Shown here: piece by piece, positions 32,448-42,351 of the stretch
Numbering within the stretch: position 1 is the first letter of the stretch
Layout: every line of letters begins with the position of its first letter
From: SIG653 sp964509125
Lineage (GTDB): Bacteria; Bacillota; Clostridia; Oscillospirales; CAG-382
DNA length: 64,000 nt
Reading direction: 5' to 3'
Assembly (NCBI GenBank): GCA_964509125.1
Contig: CAZDVZ010000001.1
Coordinates: forward strand, 1 to 64,000
Notes under the pieces: model-generated
The model's input: only the letters and a program-made list of their open reading frames with translations
What the model was told of the DNA's origin: nothing
The model's database searches: none
Position numbers and translations under genes: made by a program

Positions 32448-33317
32448 ATGATTGTAGAAAAAGCCATGGGCAAGATAAATCTCTGCCTTGACATTACAAG
32501 CAGACGCTCTGACGGATATCACAACGTGGAAAGCATAATGCACACTGTTCCCATTTGGGACACTGTATATATTTCCGAAAGCGAAAATATAACCATAACT
32601 TGCACAAACGAAAATGTTCCTACAGGAAACACGAATTTAGCACACAAAGCTGCAGAACTTTTTTTCGGCAAGACCGAAATTAAAAGCGGAGCAAAAATTC
32701 ATATTGATAAAAAAATACCCGTGGCGGCGGGCATGGCCGGAGGAAGCTCAGACGCCGCCGCAACATTACGAGGGTTAAACAAGATTTATGGCAAGCCACT
32801 CTCGCAAAGCGAACTTGAAAATATAGGGGCTTCTTTAGGCGCAGACGTGCCGTTTTGCATAAGGGGCGGTACAGAAGGCGTCACGGGGATAGGTTACAAC
32901 TTTGTAAAGGTTGCGCCCCCGCCAAAGTTTATTTATGTCATCGCCTGCGGAGGAGAAGGCATTTCAACACCACAAATGTACGGCGAATACGACAAAAGGT
33001 ATTCCCCGCCCGTTTCTGATGAAACTAAAAATTATTTTACCGGAAAAGCCGAAAACCTGAGAATCGCTCTTGAAGAAGGAAAAAAAGAACGAATTTTCTC
33101 ATGTATGTTCAACTGCTTTGAAGAAATTGCCGAAGAAAAGCGACATCACATTAAAATTATTAAGGATATAATGAAGGTTAACGGTGCCGTTTTCACTATG
33201 ATGAGCGGGTCGGGACCATCGGTTTTTGGAATTTTTGAAAGCTTTGAAAAAGCAAAGCTTGCGGAAGATCGAATTATAAAAATCGGTGCTTCTGCTTTTG
33301 CAATAATCGACGAGTGA
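32448..33317 (+). CDS. ispE: 4-diphosphocytidyl-2-C-methyl-D-erythritol kinase
   Basis: Phosphorylates CDP-methylerythritol in the non-mevalonate isoprenoid pathway. The 289-residue GHMP kinase has AMGKINLCLDITSRRSDGYHN, the ATP-binding glycine loop PVAAGMAGGSSDAAATLRGL, the catalytic Asp in LGADVPFCIRGGT, and motif 3 MSGSGPSVFGIFES. All intact and normal in length. It has an AAGGAGAG site and is 60 bp before spoIIR. IspE supplies undecaprenyl precursors, in keeping with uppP and the DUF368 gene in the same window. Confidence 0.97.
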   Translation: MIVEKAMGKINLCLDITSRRSDGYHNVESIMHTVPIWDTVYISESENITITCTNENVPTGNTNLAHKAAELFFGKTEIKSGAKIHIDKKIPVAAGMAGGSSDAAATLRGLNKIYGKPLSQSELENIGASLGADVPFCIRGGTEGVTGIGYNFVKVAPPPKFIYVIACGGEGISTPQMYGEYDKRYSPPVSDETKNYFTGKAENLRIALEEGKKERIFSCMFNCFEEIAEEKRHHIKIIKDIMKVNGAVFTMMSGSGPSVFGIFESFEKAKLAEDRIIKIGASAFAIIDE

Positions 33318-33377
33318 TATTTTTGAATAATGCCTTTTCACGATGTCTATACTCCTTTTGTCAAAGGAGGAGACATC

Positions 33378-33959
33378 ATGAAAAAGATTTCTTTTATAGC
33401 CATCCTAACCGCAATCGCCGTTTTTTTCACCATTGAACTTTTCCCATTTAAAGAGAGAAAAATATATTCGGAGCTTATACGCCTTCATATTTTGGCAAAT
33501 TCTCAAAGCGACGAGGATATTGAATTAAAATACATGGTGAGAGACGCTGTGTTGAAGGAAAGCGAAAACATTTTTAAAAACCACGAAACTTCCGATGAAG
33601 CGAAAGCTGACATGGAAGAAACGGGCAAAAAAATTGAAGAAATTGCAAACCGCGTCCTTCAAGAAAACGGAAAGAGTTACAAAGCCCACGCAGTTTGGGG
33701 AACGGAAACATATCCCCAAAGAGATTATGACGGTTTGTCGTTGCCCGCAGGAGAGTATTATTCTCTTAGAATAATTTTAGGTGAAGGCGAAGGTGAAAAT
33801 TGGTGGTGTGTGCTTTTCCCGCCCCTGTGTCTCGGCGCATCAAAAGCCAAAGAAGAACTTGAAAACATTGGTATAAACGGAAGTTCCGTTAAAACCTTTA
33901 CAGAAAGCACCCCAAAATATAAATTCAAATTTAAACTTTTAGAGTGGATTTTCGGATGA
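33378..33959 (+). CDS. spoIIR: Stage II sporulation protein R
   Basis: Made in the forespore and secreted into the intermembrane space, where it triggers SpoIIGA to process pro-sigma-E in the mother cell. The 193-residue product has an N-terminal membrane/signal helix (KKISFIAILTAIAVFFTIEL) and the family hallmark LIRLHILANSQSDEDIELKY, then the helical region, FPQRDYDGLSLPAGEYYSLR-like stretch and ENWWCVLFPPLCLG. The ATG 33378 is chosen for its AAAGGAGG site; an upstream in-frame start at 33330 has none. Its TGA overlaps the addB ATG. In Bacillus spoIIR expression is sigma-F driven; no clear sigma-F promoter is visible to me. Confidence 0.95.
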   Translation: MKKISFIAILTAIAVFFTIELFPFKERKIYSELIRLHILANSQSDEDIELKYMVRDAVLKESENIFKNHETSDEAKADMEETGKKIEEIANRVLQENGKSYKAHAVWGTETYPQRDYDGLSLPAGEYYSLRIILGEGEGENWWCVLFPPLCLGASKAKEELENIGINGSSVKTFTESTPKYKFKFKLLEWIFG

Positions 33960-36900
33960 TTTACAGAATTTTAGGACGTTCAGGAAGCGGAAAAACCGAA
34001 TATTTATTTCAGGCTTTAAAAAGCGCAAATACGGCGGGGAAAGAGTGCATATTGCTCGTTCCCGAACAGCAAAGTGTTTCCGCGGAAAGGGAGCTTTGCG
34101 CCCTTTTGGGCAGTCAATACAACCTTAAAACAGAAATATTAAACTTCGAAAGACTTCCCGACAGGGTGTTTCGCGAAAACGGCGGCGTTGCAATTTCCCG
34201 CGCTGACAGTAAAACCCTGTCTTTATTTACCGCCCTCGCTTGTGAAAATTCCAAAGAACGTCTTACTCTGTATGACAAAGCGTGCACAGACAAAGATTTT
34301 ACAAAAAAAATATCACAAACAATAAAAAGAATGGAAAATAGCGGTGTTACGCCTAAAGCTTTGGCAGATGCCGCTTCTCTTTTAGATGAAACGAGTCAAA
34401 AATTCAGAGAAAAGCTATGTGATATCGGAGAGATATTTTCGGAATACGAAGAAATTTTAAAAAAAGGCTACGCAGATAGTGCCGGCATACAGAAAAAACT
34501 TTTGGAAAGTCTTGTTGAAAACAACTTTTTTGAAGGAAAAACCGTATTTATAGACGGATATTATAACTTCACCCCTGCAGAATATCCCATTGTTGAAATG
34601 ATATTCAAAGGGGCAGAAGATACATATATAACAATTTTGTACGACAAAAAAGACAAAAGTGGAATATTTGATATTAATAAAGAGACTTTGTCTTTCACCG
34701 AAAGGGTTGGCAGAGGCACGAAGGACATTTATCCCAAAACTCCAAAAGAAAGAGCCGCTTCTCTTGATTTTTTAGAAAAAAACCTTTTTGCCGAAGAAAA
34801 AAAATATCCATTATCCGCAGAGGGGATCTCTGTTTTTCCTTGCAAAAATGTTTTTGAAGAAAGCGAATGTGCCGCAGAAGAGATATTACGTCTGGTGGAA
34901 AGCGGATATAGATACAAGGACATTGCTATATCCGTAAGAGACGAAAGCCGCTTTGAAGGAATATTGGACAATGCGTTGAGCCGTCATGGCATTCCTTTTT
35001 ATTCCGCAGAGAAGGACGAGCTTTCATCAAAAGAAATATCCACATTAATACTTTCGGTTTTGGAGATCGCATATACCGACTGGTCAACCTCCTCCGTTAT
35101 AAAATATATAAATTCTTCTTTTGCTCCTCTCAGCGAAAAAGAAGCGGATCTGCTTTCCATTTATGCCGAAATTTGGAGAATAAAGGGAAGACGTTGGTAT
35201 AATGGTGAAGAATGGCTTATGAATCCTTCGGGATACAAAGCCGAATTTAAAGACAGAGAAAAAGAAATGCTCGACACGGTAAACAAAGCACGTGAAAAAC
35301 TTTTGTTTTACCTTGAACCGTGTATAAATGATTTAAAAAACCGCAACTTGACAATAACTAAGGGTGTGCGTGCATTATACAATCACTTGATACATATAAA
35401 GGCGGATGAAGCTTTGGAAAGGCGCGTCATCTCGTTAATGGAAAGCGGAGAAGATGACGAGGCGTCTAAGCTCTCATCGCTTTGGGACAACATTATGTCC
35501 ATTTTGGACACGCTTTACGAAACGGCGGGAGACATAAAAACATCGCCCCGAAGACTTCACGACCTTATTAGGCTTATGATGGATGAGTACAAATTGGGAG
35601 CGTTACCTCCGTATTTTGATAATGTTGAAATAGGCAACGCCTCTATAATGCGTCCGTCCAAATGCAAGGCTTTGATAGTTTTGGGGGCAAATGACGGGGT
35701 TTTCCCCGCAACTCCGGACTCTTCCGGACTTTTTTCCGACTTTGAAAAGGAGTTTCTAAAAACCGTAGGTATTAATTCCGAAGTTTTGCCCGACGAACAT
35801 ATGAAGGGCGAGTTTCTATATTTTTACAACCTTTGTGCCGCGCCTAAAAATGAGCTTATTTTAACTTATTCCCTATCCTCTATTTCAGGATCAGGAGAAA
35901 AGCCAAGTATGTTCATTGACATGGTAACCGGTATATTTGGGGACGATTGTAAGAAAAAATACGTTCCAAAACCCATACCGGCGGGAGACTGCGGAAACAC
36001 ATTTTCGGAAAATGTATTTATTTCTCCTTCCGCCCCCGATGTTTTGCGACTTTCCGCAAGTAAGATTGAAAAATATTTAAAATGCCCGTTTTCCTATTAT
36101 TGCGAATATGTTTTATCTTTGAAAAAATATGAAAAAGCAGAGCTAAATGCAGGCGATGCGGGAACATATTTTCATAAGATTATAGAACTTTTTACAAAAA
36201 CATTATTTGAAACGGGAAGTTTTAAAGGAAAAACCGAAGAAGAAATTAAAAACATATACAACGAAGCAAAAACGAAATATATAAATGATGTATTTCACGG
36301 TCAAGGCAATGAAAGAGAAAAATATGCTTTTGAAAAGCATGAAAGCATAATCCTTCCATTGCTAAAAAGCATAAATGACGAATTTGCAAACAGCAAATTC
36401 GTCCCCATAAGCTTTGAAGAAAGAACATATTCCTCATATCCCATAACAGAAAAAACTTTAGCAAAATTATCCGGAGCCGCAGACAGAGTTGATATTTTGG
36501 AAAAAGACGGCAAAAAATACATTCGAGTAATCGATTACAAAACCGGAAATAAAACCATCTGCGAAAACGATGTTAAAAAAGGCTTTGAAATGCAGATGCT
36601 TACATACCTATTTGCACATTGCAAAAAAGACGAGATCCCTGCGGGAGTTTTATATCTTCTTTGCAGGCCTCCCGAAAAAGGGAGCGCTCCTTTTCCAAGA
36701 AACGGACTGATGCTGGAGCATGAAGCTGTTGTGGAATCCATGTCGTATTTAAAAGAAAATGGTCAATTTACAGAAAAAAGCTTCAGAAGCGAAGAATGCT
36801 TTGAAGAATTGAAAAATGACATATGCCAAAATATTCAAAAAGTTGGAAATGACATTTTAGACGGTAAAATGAGCATAGCTCCCAACACCGAGAGAAAAAC

Positions 36901-36961
36901 ATCCCCTTGTAAATTCTGTCAAGCAAAACCCTATTGCAGAAAAAAGCTTGAGAAGGAGTGA
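33956..36961 (+). CDS. addB: ATP-dependent helicase-nuclease AddAB, subunit B
   Basis: With AddA it resects double-strand breaks and loads RecA at Chi-like sites. The 1001-residue product starts MIYRILGRSGSGKTEYLFQA (Walker A-like), has the inactive-helicase AddB body, and a C-terminal RecB-family nuclease with AADRVDILEKDGKKYIRVID and YKTG. The Fe-S staple Cys lie in LKCPFSYYCEY and the terminal CKFCQAKPYC. The start overlaps the spoIIR stop as ATGA, which supports it over a start 12 bases earlier. addA begins 5 bp after its stop. Confidence 0.97.
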   Translation: MIYRILGRSGSGKTEYLFQALKSANTAGKECILLVPEQQSVSAERELCALLGSQYNLKTEILNFERLPDRVFRENGGVAISRADSKTLSLFTALACENSKERLTLYDKACTDKDFTKKISQTIKRMENSGVTPKALADAASLLDETSQKFREKLCDIGEIFSEYEEILKKGYADSAGIQKKLLESLVENNFFEGKTVFIDGYYNFTPAEYPIVEMIFKGAEDTYITILYDKKDKSGIFDINKETLSFTERVGRGTKDIYPKTPKERAASLDFLEKNLFAEEKKYPLSAEGISVFPCKNVFEESECAAEEILRLVESGYRYKDIAISVRDESRFEGILDNALSRHGIPFYSAEKDELSSKEISTLILSVLEIAYTDWSTSSVIKYINSSFAPLSEKEADLLSIYAEIWRIKGRRWYNGEEWLMNPSGYKAEFKDREKEMLDTVNKAREKLLFYLEPCINDLKNRNLTITKGVRALYNHLIHIKADEALERRVISLMESGEDDEASKLSSLWDNIMSILDTLYETAGDIKTSPRRLHDLIRLMMDEYKLGALPPYFDNVEIGNASIMRPSKCKALIVLGANDGVFPATPDSSGLFSDFEKEFLKTVGINSEVLPDEHMKGEFLYFYNLCAAPKNELILTYSLSSISGSGEKPSMFIDMVTGIFGDDCKKKYVPKPIPAGDCGNTFSENVFISPSAPDVLRLSASKIEKYLKCPFSYYCEYVLSLKKYEKAELNAGDAGTYFHKIIELFTKTLFETGSFKGKTEEEIKNIYNEAKTKYINDVFHGQGNEREKYAFEKHESIILPLLKSINDEFANSKFVPISFEERTYSSYPITEKTLAKLSGAADRVDILEKDGKKYIRVIDYKTGNKTICENDVKKGFEMQMLTYLFAHCKKDEIPAGVLYLLCRPPEKGSAPFPRNGLMLEHEAVVESMSYLKENGQFTEKSFRSEECFEELKNDICQNIQKVGNDILDGKMSIAPNTERKTSPCKFCQAKPYCRKKLEKE

Positions 36962-36966
36962 ATTTT

Positions 36967-39900
36967 ATGCCGGAAAATATTAAACACCCAAAATGGACTC
37001 CCTCTCAGAAGAGAGCAATAGATGAAAACGGATGTGAGCTTTTGGTTGCGGCCGGAGCGGGAAGCGGAAAAACCTCCGTTTTGACTCAACGTATAATGGA
37101 AAAAATTAAAAAGGGCAGTGATCTTGACGGCTTTCTTGTGGTTACTTTCACAAGTGCCTCTGCGGAGGATATGAAGGAAAAACTCAGAAAAAAAATTTCT
37201 GAAGAAATACGCCTCTCACCTGAAAACAAACATCTTTCCAATCAACTCGCAAAGCTTCCTTTTGCTAATATTTGCACGATGAGCTCATATTGCTTAAAAA
37301 TAGTTAAGCAGAATTTCACCATTCTTGATCTCTCCCCGTCCGTAAGAATAGCGGACGAAAGTGAGGCGGCGGAAATTTTCCAAAACGCCTTTGATGAGCT
37401 CCTTGACGAAAAATTTTCTCAAAAAGACAATTCTCTTTTTACCGTTTTAAACGAAAGTGCTTGTCTTGGAAAAGAAAACAAACTTTTCGAATACCTCACA
37501 ACTATATACAAAAAATTAAGGGCACACCCAAGATACAGAGAAAAACTTTTAAATCTTTCGGACATTTTTTCTCAAAGCGCCGCTTCTTGCAAAGAGGGAA
37601 AATCCCCTTGGGATACTGAGCCGGGAAAGCTAATATCGAGCGCAGTGATTACTCTTTGCAACGATGCGGAAGAAGATGCAAAAGAACTTTTATACATGGG
37701 AGAAGAGTTCGGCGGAGAACTTTTGATTCGGTCAGAAAAGTTTTACTCTTTTTTCAAACGTGGAAAAGATTTTGCCGTGGCAAAAGAATTTCTGAAAAGC
37801 GCAGAAGAGTTTAATAATGCCAAAAGCTATTATACAAACGGCTGGCGCGGAAGCACGGTTTTTTCAGGGGTTGACGAAGAAGAAAAAAAGGCGTATAATG
37901 TCCTGAGGGAATCGGCCAGAGATAAGGCAGTAAAGGCGGCAGATTTTCTTTCGGAAGCCGCACTCAAAAGCGAGGGAGATATAATTAAATGTGCAAAAAT
38001 CACGGAAGGCATCAAAGATCTTATCCTTCGGCTTGACGAGATATATTTAGCTCTGAAAAAAGAAAAAGGCGTTTTGGATTTTACAGACGCAGAGCAATTT
38101 GCATTTCAACTTTTATTTAACGAAAACAATGAAAAATCTCAAATTTGTATGGATATCGCGGCGCATACAGATGAGGTTTTGGTTGACGAATATCAAGACA
38201 CAAACCCGCTCCAAGATTCTATCTTTGCCGCGCTTGCGGACAAAAATAATCGATTTATGGTTGGCGACGATAAACAGAGCATATACCGTTTCAGAAACGC
38301 TTATCCTGATATTTTCAATGGATATAAATCATCCTTCAATACGGAAAGGGCAAAATGTATTTTCTTGAGAGAGAATTTTCGTTGCTCAAAAGAAATAATA
38401 GATTTTACAAACGATATTTTCGGGTTTCTTTGGGGAGAAACATACAGAGCCGAACAGTTGATATTTGCAAAAAATGAAAGCAGAGAGACGCCCGTTACTG
38501 TTAAAACATTTATAAGCAAACTTAAAACAAAAGAAGCTCATGTTTTGGAAAGCAGATACATAGGTACAGAAATACTGCACCTCATGGAAAGCTACGTAAA
38601 AGAAGACGGAAGTCATCTGACGTACTCCGATATTGCCATATTGCTTCCCGTAACAAAAAACGTGGGAGAGATTTTTGCCTCAGAGCTTCGGAAAATGAAC
38701 ATACCGGTTGCATCGGGAAAGCCGGGACTTCTCACCGACACGCCTGAGATCAAGCTTATTGTTTCCATTTTAAGATCAATAAACAACCCTTTTGAAGACT
38801 TTTCTTTGGCGTCTGCCATGAATAGCTTCTTCTTCGATTTCTCTGCAGACGAATTGGTAAAAATAAGGAACAATCGATCTTGTTCTCTTTACGAAAGCGT
38901 TGTAAAATATACCGAAAGCAGACGTTATTTCGGAAGCATGAAATTAAAGCAAAAGTCGGCCGCGAAGAAGAAAAAGAAAAATATTCACTTTATCAGACGT
39001 GAAAAAAAGCCGTTGAAAGAAAAATGCAGCGCTTTTTTAAAAAGGCTTTCGACCCTAAGAATTAAATCTCGTGAAATGGAGTGCAGAAAATTTGTTTGGT
39101 ATCTTTACGAAACCGAAAAGTTGCTTTACAACATCCAATCACTCCCGGACAAAGAAATTAAAAAGGGGAATTTGCTTCTCTTATACAGCGAAGCTATTTC
39201 TTTTGGGAAACGTGAACACAAAAGCCTTTCTTCGTTTTTAAAACATATAGAAAACCTTCAAACGGCGGCATATTCTCCGGACGGCGCAAACGCCGTTTCT
39301 ATAATGACGATACACTCATCCAAAGGACTTGAATTTCCGGTCTGCTTTTTAGCAAACGCGGGCAGAAGTCTTAATCTCTCGGCGGGGGGAGAAAAAGAGC
39401 CCATTGTTAACATTGACCGCGGAATTTTTATTCCTGTAAGAGATGGAGATCTGTATACAAGATATCCTGTTTTGTTTACATCGCAAGAAATTTCAGAAAA
39501 ATCATCGGAGCTTGCGGAGAACAAGCGCAAGCTTTACGTGGCTTTAACAAGAGCTAAAGAAAAGCTTTACATAGTGGGCACATCAAGCAGCGAAAAAGCT
39601 TTAAGCCGTCCGTCGCCCAAATTGTCATCAAGCTATTTATGTTGGATACATTCCTCTCATCCACAAGGCGATTATTCAGTTGAATTTGTTTCGTCGTTGG
39701 AAGAAATCCAAGAGGCATCCAAACCCGAACCCTTAAAACAAAGCATATTTTTTGAAGAAAAAACATTTACATATCCTTATGAAAAAGTTCCCGGAAAACT
39801 TTCGGTTTCACAACTTGAAAGTATATCTTCAAAGGAATATAAACAAACGGTAAAGAAAAAGGATTTTCTTTCCGTGCCCCGATTTGCCTCCGCCTCCCAA

Positions 39901-40416
39901 AAAGTATCTGCCGCCGAAATCGGAACGGCAAACCACACTTTTATGCAGTTTGCTTCGTTTGAAAATTGCATTTCACTTGGGGTGGAATACGAAGGTGAAC
40001 GACTTCTTTTGACCAATATGATAACCGATGAACAATATGGAATGCTGAATTTTAAAAATCTGAAAGGCTTTTTCCAAAGCTCGCTTTGGAAACGAATAAA
40101 AAATTCACCAAAGATTTTCCGAGAAAAAAGATTCACCATCTCCCACAATTCAAAAGATCTTTTGGGGACAGGGAACGACGAAATTTTGGTTCAGGGTGTT
40201 ATCGATTTGTTTTTCGAAAATCCAGATGGTACGTACACCGTTGTGGATTACAAAACAGACAAAGCAAAAGAGGGCGACGAAAACATTCTTTCGGAAAGAT
40301 ATAAAGGTCAGCTTTCTTACTATGCAAAAGCCGTGCGTGAAATGACGGGAAAAGATGTGACCGACGTTATTATTTATTCATTCTCCATTGGAAAAGAGAT
40401 AAAAGTAAAGCTTTAA
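36967..40416 (+). CDS. addA: ATP-dependent helicase-nuclease AddAB, subunit A
   Basis: UvrD-type 3'-5' helicase plus nuclease. The 1149-residue product carries Walker A AAGAGSGKTSVLTQRI, motif II VDEYQDTNPLQ, motif III VGDDKQSIYRFR, motif V TIHSSKGLEFPVCFL, motif VI YVALTRAKEKLYI, and the C-terminal nuclease GVIDLFFENPDGTYTVVDYK. All catalytic residues are present. It is slightly shorter than B. subtilis AddA (about 1230). The ATG at 36967, eight bases after AAGGAG, is favoured over a GTG at 36958 that overlaps the addB stop. Confidence 0.97.
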   Translation: MPENIKHPKWTPSQKRAIDENGCELLVAAGAGSGKTSVLTQRIMEKIKKGSDLDGFLVVTFTSASAEDMKEKLRKKISEEIRLSPENKHLSNQLAKLPFANICTMSSYCLKIVKQNFTILDLSPSVRIADESEAAEIFQNAFDELLDEKFSQKDNSLFTVLNESACLGKENKLFEYLTTIYKKLRAHPRYREKLLNLSDIFSQSAASCKEGKSPWDTEPGKLISSAVITLCNDAEEDAKELLYMGEEFGGELLIRSEKFYSFFKRGKDFAVAKEFLKSAEEFNNAKSYYTNGWRGSTVFSGVDEEEKKAYNVLRESARDKAVKAADFLSEAALKSEGDIIKCAKITEGIKDLILRLDEIYLALKKEKGVLDFTDAEQFAFQLLFNENNEKSQICMDIAAHTDEVLVDEYQDTNPLQDSIFAALADKNNRFMVGDDKQSIYRFRNAYPDIFNGYKSSFNTERAKCIFLRENFRCSKEIIDFTNDIFGFLWGETYRAEQLIFAKNESRETPVTVKTFISKLKTKEAHVLESRYIGTEILHLMESYVKEDGSHLTYSDIAILLPVTKNVGEIFASELRKMNIPVASGKPGLLTDTPEIKLIVSILRSINNPFEDFSLASAMNSFFFDFSADELVKIRNNRSCSLYESVVKYTESRRYFGSMKLKQKSAAKKKKKNIHFIRREKKPLKEKCSAFLKRLSTLRIKSREMECRKFVWYLYETEKLLYNIQSLPDKEIKKGNLLLLYSEAISFGKREHKSLSSFLKHIENLQTAAYSPDGANAVSIMTIHSSKGLEFPVCFLANAGRSLNLSAGGEKEPIVNIDRGIFIPVRDGDLYTRYPVLFTSQEISEKSSELAENKRKLYVALTRAKEKLYIVGTSSSEKALSRPSPKLSSSYLCWIHSSHPQGDYSVEFVSSLEEIQEASKPEPLKQSIFFEEKTFTYPYEKVPGKLSVSQLESISSKEYKQTVKKKDFLSVPRFASASQKVSAAEIGTANHTFMQFASFENCISLGVEYEGERLLLTNMITDEQYGMLNFKNLKGFFQSSLWKRIKNSPKIFREKRFTISHNSKDLLGTGNDEILVQGVIDLFFENPDGTYTVVDYKTDKAKEGDENILSERYKGQLSYYAKAVREMTGKDVTDVIIYSFSIGKEIKVKL

Positions 40417-40429
40417 GAAAGGTCTAAGT

Positions 40430-42331
40430 ATGACTAAAAAAATTTTTTCTATGTTTTTTATATTCGCTTTGGTAATATGCGGATGCGCGCCTGACGCCGA
40501 TGGAACATCAACTATAAACGAATATGAATCAAGCGGACCTACGATTGACGAAAACGGGGCGTCTTCCATCACAGATCCGTTAAACGATAAAAGCGTTGAA
40601 GAAATTCTATCATCTATGACTTTGGACCAAAAGATAGGTCAGATGCTAATGCTTTCCATACGTTCGTGGGATGATTCGCCTGTCAATTCCACTATCCCTT
40701 CTGACTTGCAGGAAATGATCTCCAAATATTACGTTGGAAATATTATTCTTTTCGCGGAAAATTTCTCGACGGTTGAAGATACCGTAAAACTGACTTCATC
40801 CCTCCAAAATGCTCTTGATATTAATATTCCCATGTTTATTTCCGTTGATCAAGAGGGCGGAAACGTAGTGCGGCTTTCGGAAGGTTGTTCCCTTCCCGGA
40901 AACATGGCACTCGGCGCAATAGGTTTGGAAGAAAGTTCATATACTGCAGGAGTGATTACAGGGAAACAGCTTTACGCTTTGGGAGTAAATACAAATTTTG
41001 CGCCCTCTCTTGATGTTAACAACAATCCGCAAAATCCGGTAATTAATATACGGTCTTTTTCTGAAGATCCAACTATAGTAGCGTCCTTGGGATCTGCAAT
41101 GATCAGCGGTATTCAAAGCCAAAATGTTTCTGCCTGCGCAAAACATTTTCCGGGTCACGGCGACACGCAAACGGATTCTCATGTGGGACTTCCAACCATA
41201 TACAAAACCCTTGAAGAACTTCAAAGCACAGAGCTTATTCCTTTTCAAAGCGCAATAGATTCGGGAATCGACATGATAATGACGGGACACATTCAATTTC
41301 CCCAAATAGAACATAAGAAAATAAATGATATTTTCGTCCCCGCCACTCTTTCTCAAAAAATTATTACCGAAATTTTGAAAGAAGAAATGGGGTTTGATGG
41401 TGTTGTTGTTACCGACTCTTTGCAAATGGACGCAATATCCCAAAACTTTTCTACGGAAGAAGGAGCAATTTTATCAATAGCGGCGGGCGCTGATATTTTG
41501 CTCATGCCCCTTTCTGTCCTCAATGCGGGAGAAACAGAAAAACTGGAAGCGCTCATTGCATCTATAAAAAATGCGGTGGAAACAAACAGAATATCCGAGG
41601 AAAGAATTAACGACGCAGTTACACGCATACTCAAAGTAAAAAAAACACGAAACCTTTGGGAAGTATCAAAAGTAAATATAGAAGAAAAAATTTCTTCGTC
41701 ACTTTCTGTAATAGGAAATGCAGAAGATAAAGCAACCGAAAGAGAGCTTGCCTCAAAAGCCATAACTGTGCTTGAAAATAAAACAGGAGAGCTTTTTTCA
41801 AGCCTTTCGCAAAACGGAAATGTGCTTTTTTGCGTTCCGTCGGAAAGCATAAAAACAAATGTTGAATTTGCCATAGAGAGATTAAAAAAAGAAAACTCTT
41901 TTGATTTAAATTATAATGTTCGCATATACGACCAAGAAAAATCCACAAAAGGACTTGATGTCACATCATTCGACGGAGTTATAGTTTTTACAGACACGAC
42001 TTCCTCATGGAAAGTAAGCGGAGCTGTGGAAATATACGACAAAGCAAGGTTAAAGGGAGTTCCCGTAGGCGTAGTGAGCTGCAGGCTGCCTTATGACGCA
42101 TCATTATTTACAGCAGCGGACTGCCTTTTAGTGTGCTACTGCCCCAAAGGCGATGCTCCACAAAACGAAACCTCTGCCTTCGGCGTAAACATCCCCGCCG
42201 CTATAGAAGTAATCTTTGGCGTATCTCAAGGAGAAGGAAAACTTCCCGTCACCATATTCAAAACCTCATCAAACGGAACTATAGATTTTAACACTGTAAT
42301 TTATCCTTTGGGTTTTAGCCAAATGGGATAG
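40430..42331 (+). CDS. nagZ: Beta-N-acetylhexosaminidase, GH3 family, lipoprotein (NagZ-like)
   Basis: Cleaves N-acetylglucosamine from peptidoglycan fragments. In Firmicutes NagZ is exported. The 633-residue product has a lipoprotein signal (lipobox VICGC), a GH3 catalytic barrel with SVDQEGGNVVRL, the catalytic His-Asp pair in CAKHFPGHGDTQTDSHVGLP, and the nucleophile Asp in VVTDSLQMDAI, then a C-terminal alpha/beta sandwich domain (about 430-633). It starts 13 bp after addA with AAAGG upstream and precedes ftsK by 20 bp, linking wall recycling with division genes. Confidence 0.93.
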   Translation: MTKKIFSMFFIFALVICGCAPDADGTSTINEYESSGPTIDENGASSITDPLNDKSVEEILSSMTLDQKIGQMLMLSIRSWDDSPVNSTIPSDLQEMISKYYVGNIILFAENFSTVEDTVKLTSSLQNALDINIPMFISVDQEGGNVVRLSEGCSLPGNMALGAIGLEESSYTAGVITGKQLYALGVNTNFAPSLDVNNNPQNPVINIRSFSEDPTIVASLGSAMISGIQSQNVSACAKHFPGHGDTQTDSHVGLPTIYKTLEELQSTELIPFQSAIDSGIDMIMTGHIQFPQIEHKKINDIFVPATLSQKIITEILKEEMGFDGVVVTDSLQMDAISQNFSTEEGAILSIAAGADILLMPLSVLNAGETEKLEALIASIKNAVETNRISEERINDAVTRILKVKKTRNLWEVSKVNIEEKISSSLSVIGNAEDKATERELASKAITVLENKTGELFSSLSQNGNVLFCVPSESIKTNVEFAIERLKKENSFDLNYNVRIYDQEKSTKGLDVTSFDGVIVFTDTTSSWKVSGAVEIYDKARLKGVPVGVVSCRLPYDASLFTAADCLLVCYCPKGDAPQNETSAFGVNIPAAIEVIFGVSQGEGKLPVTIFKTSSNGTIDFNTVIYPLGFSQMG

Positions 42332-42351
42332 CTCGTAGAAAGGAAAAAAAC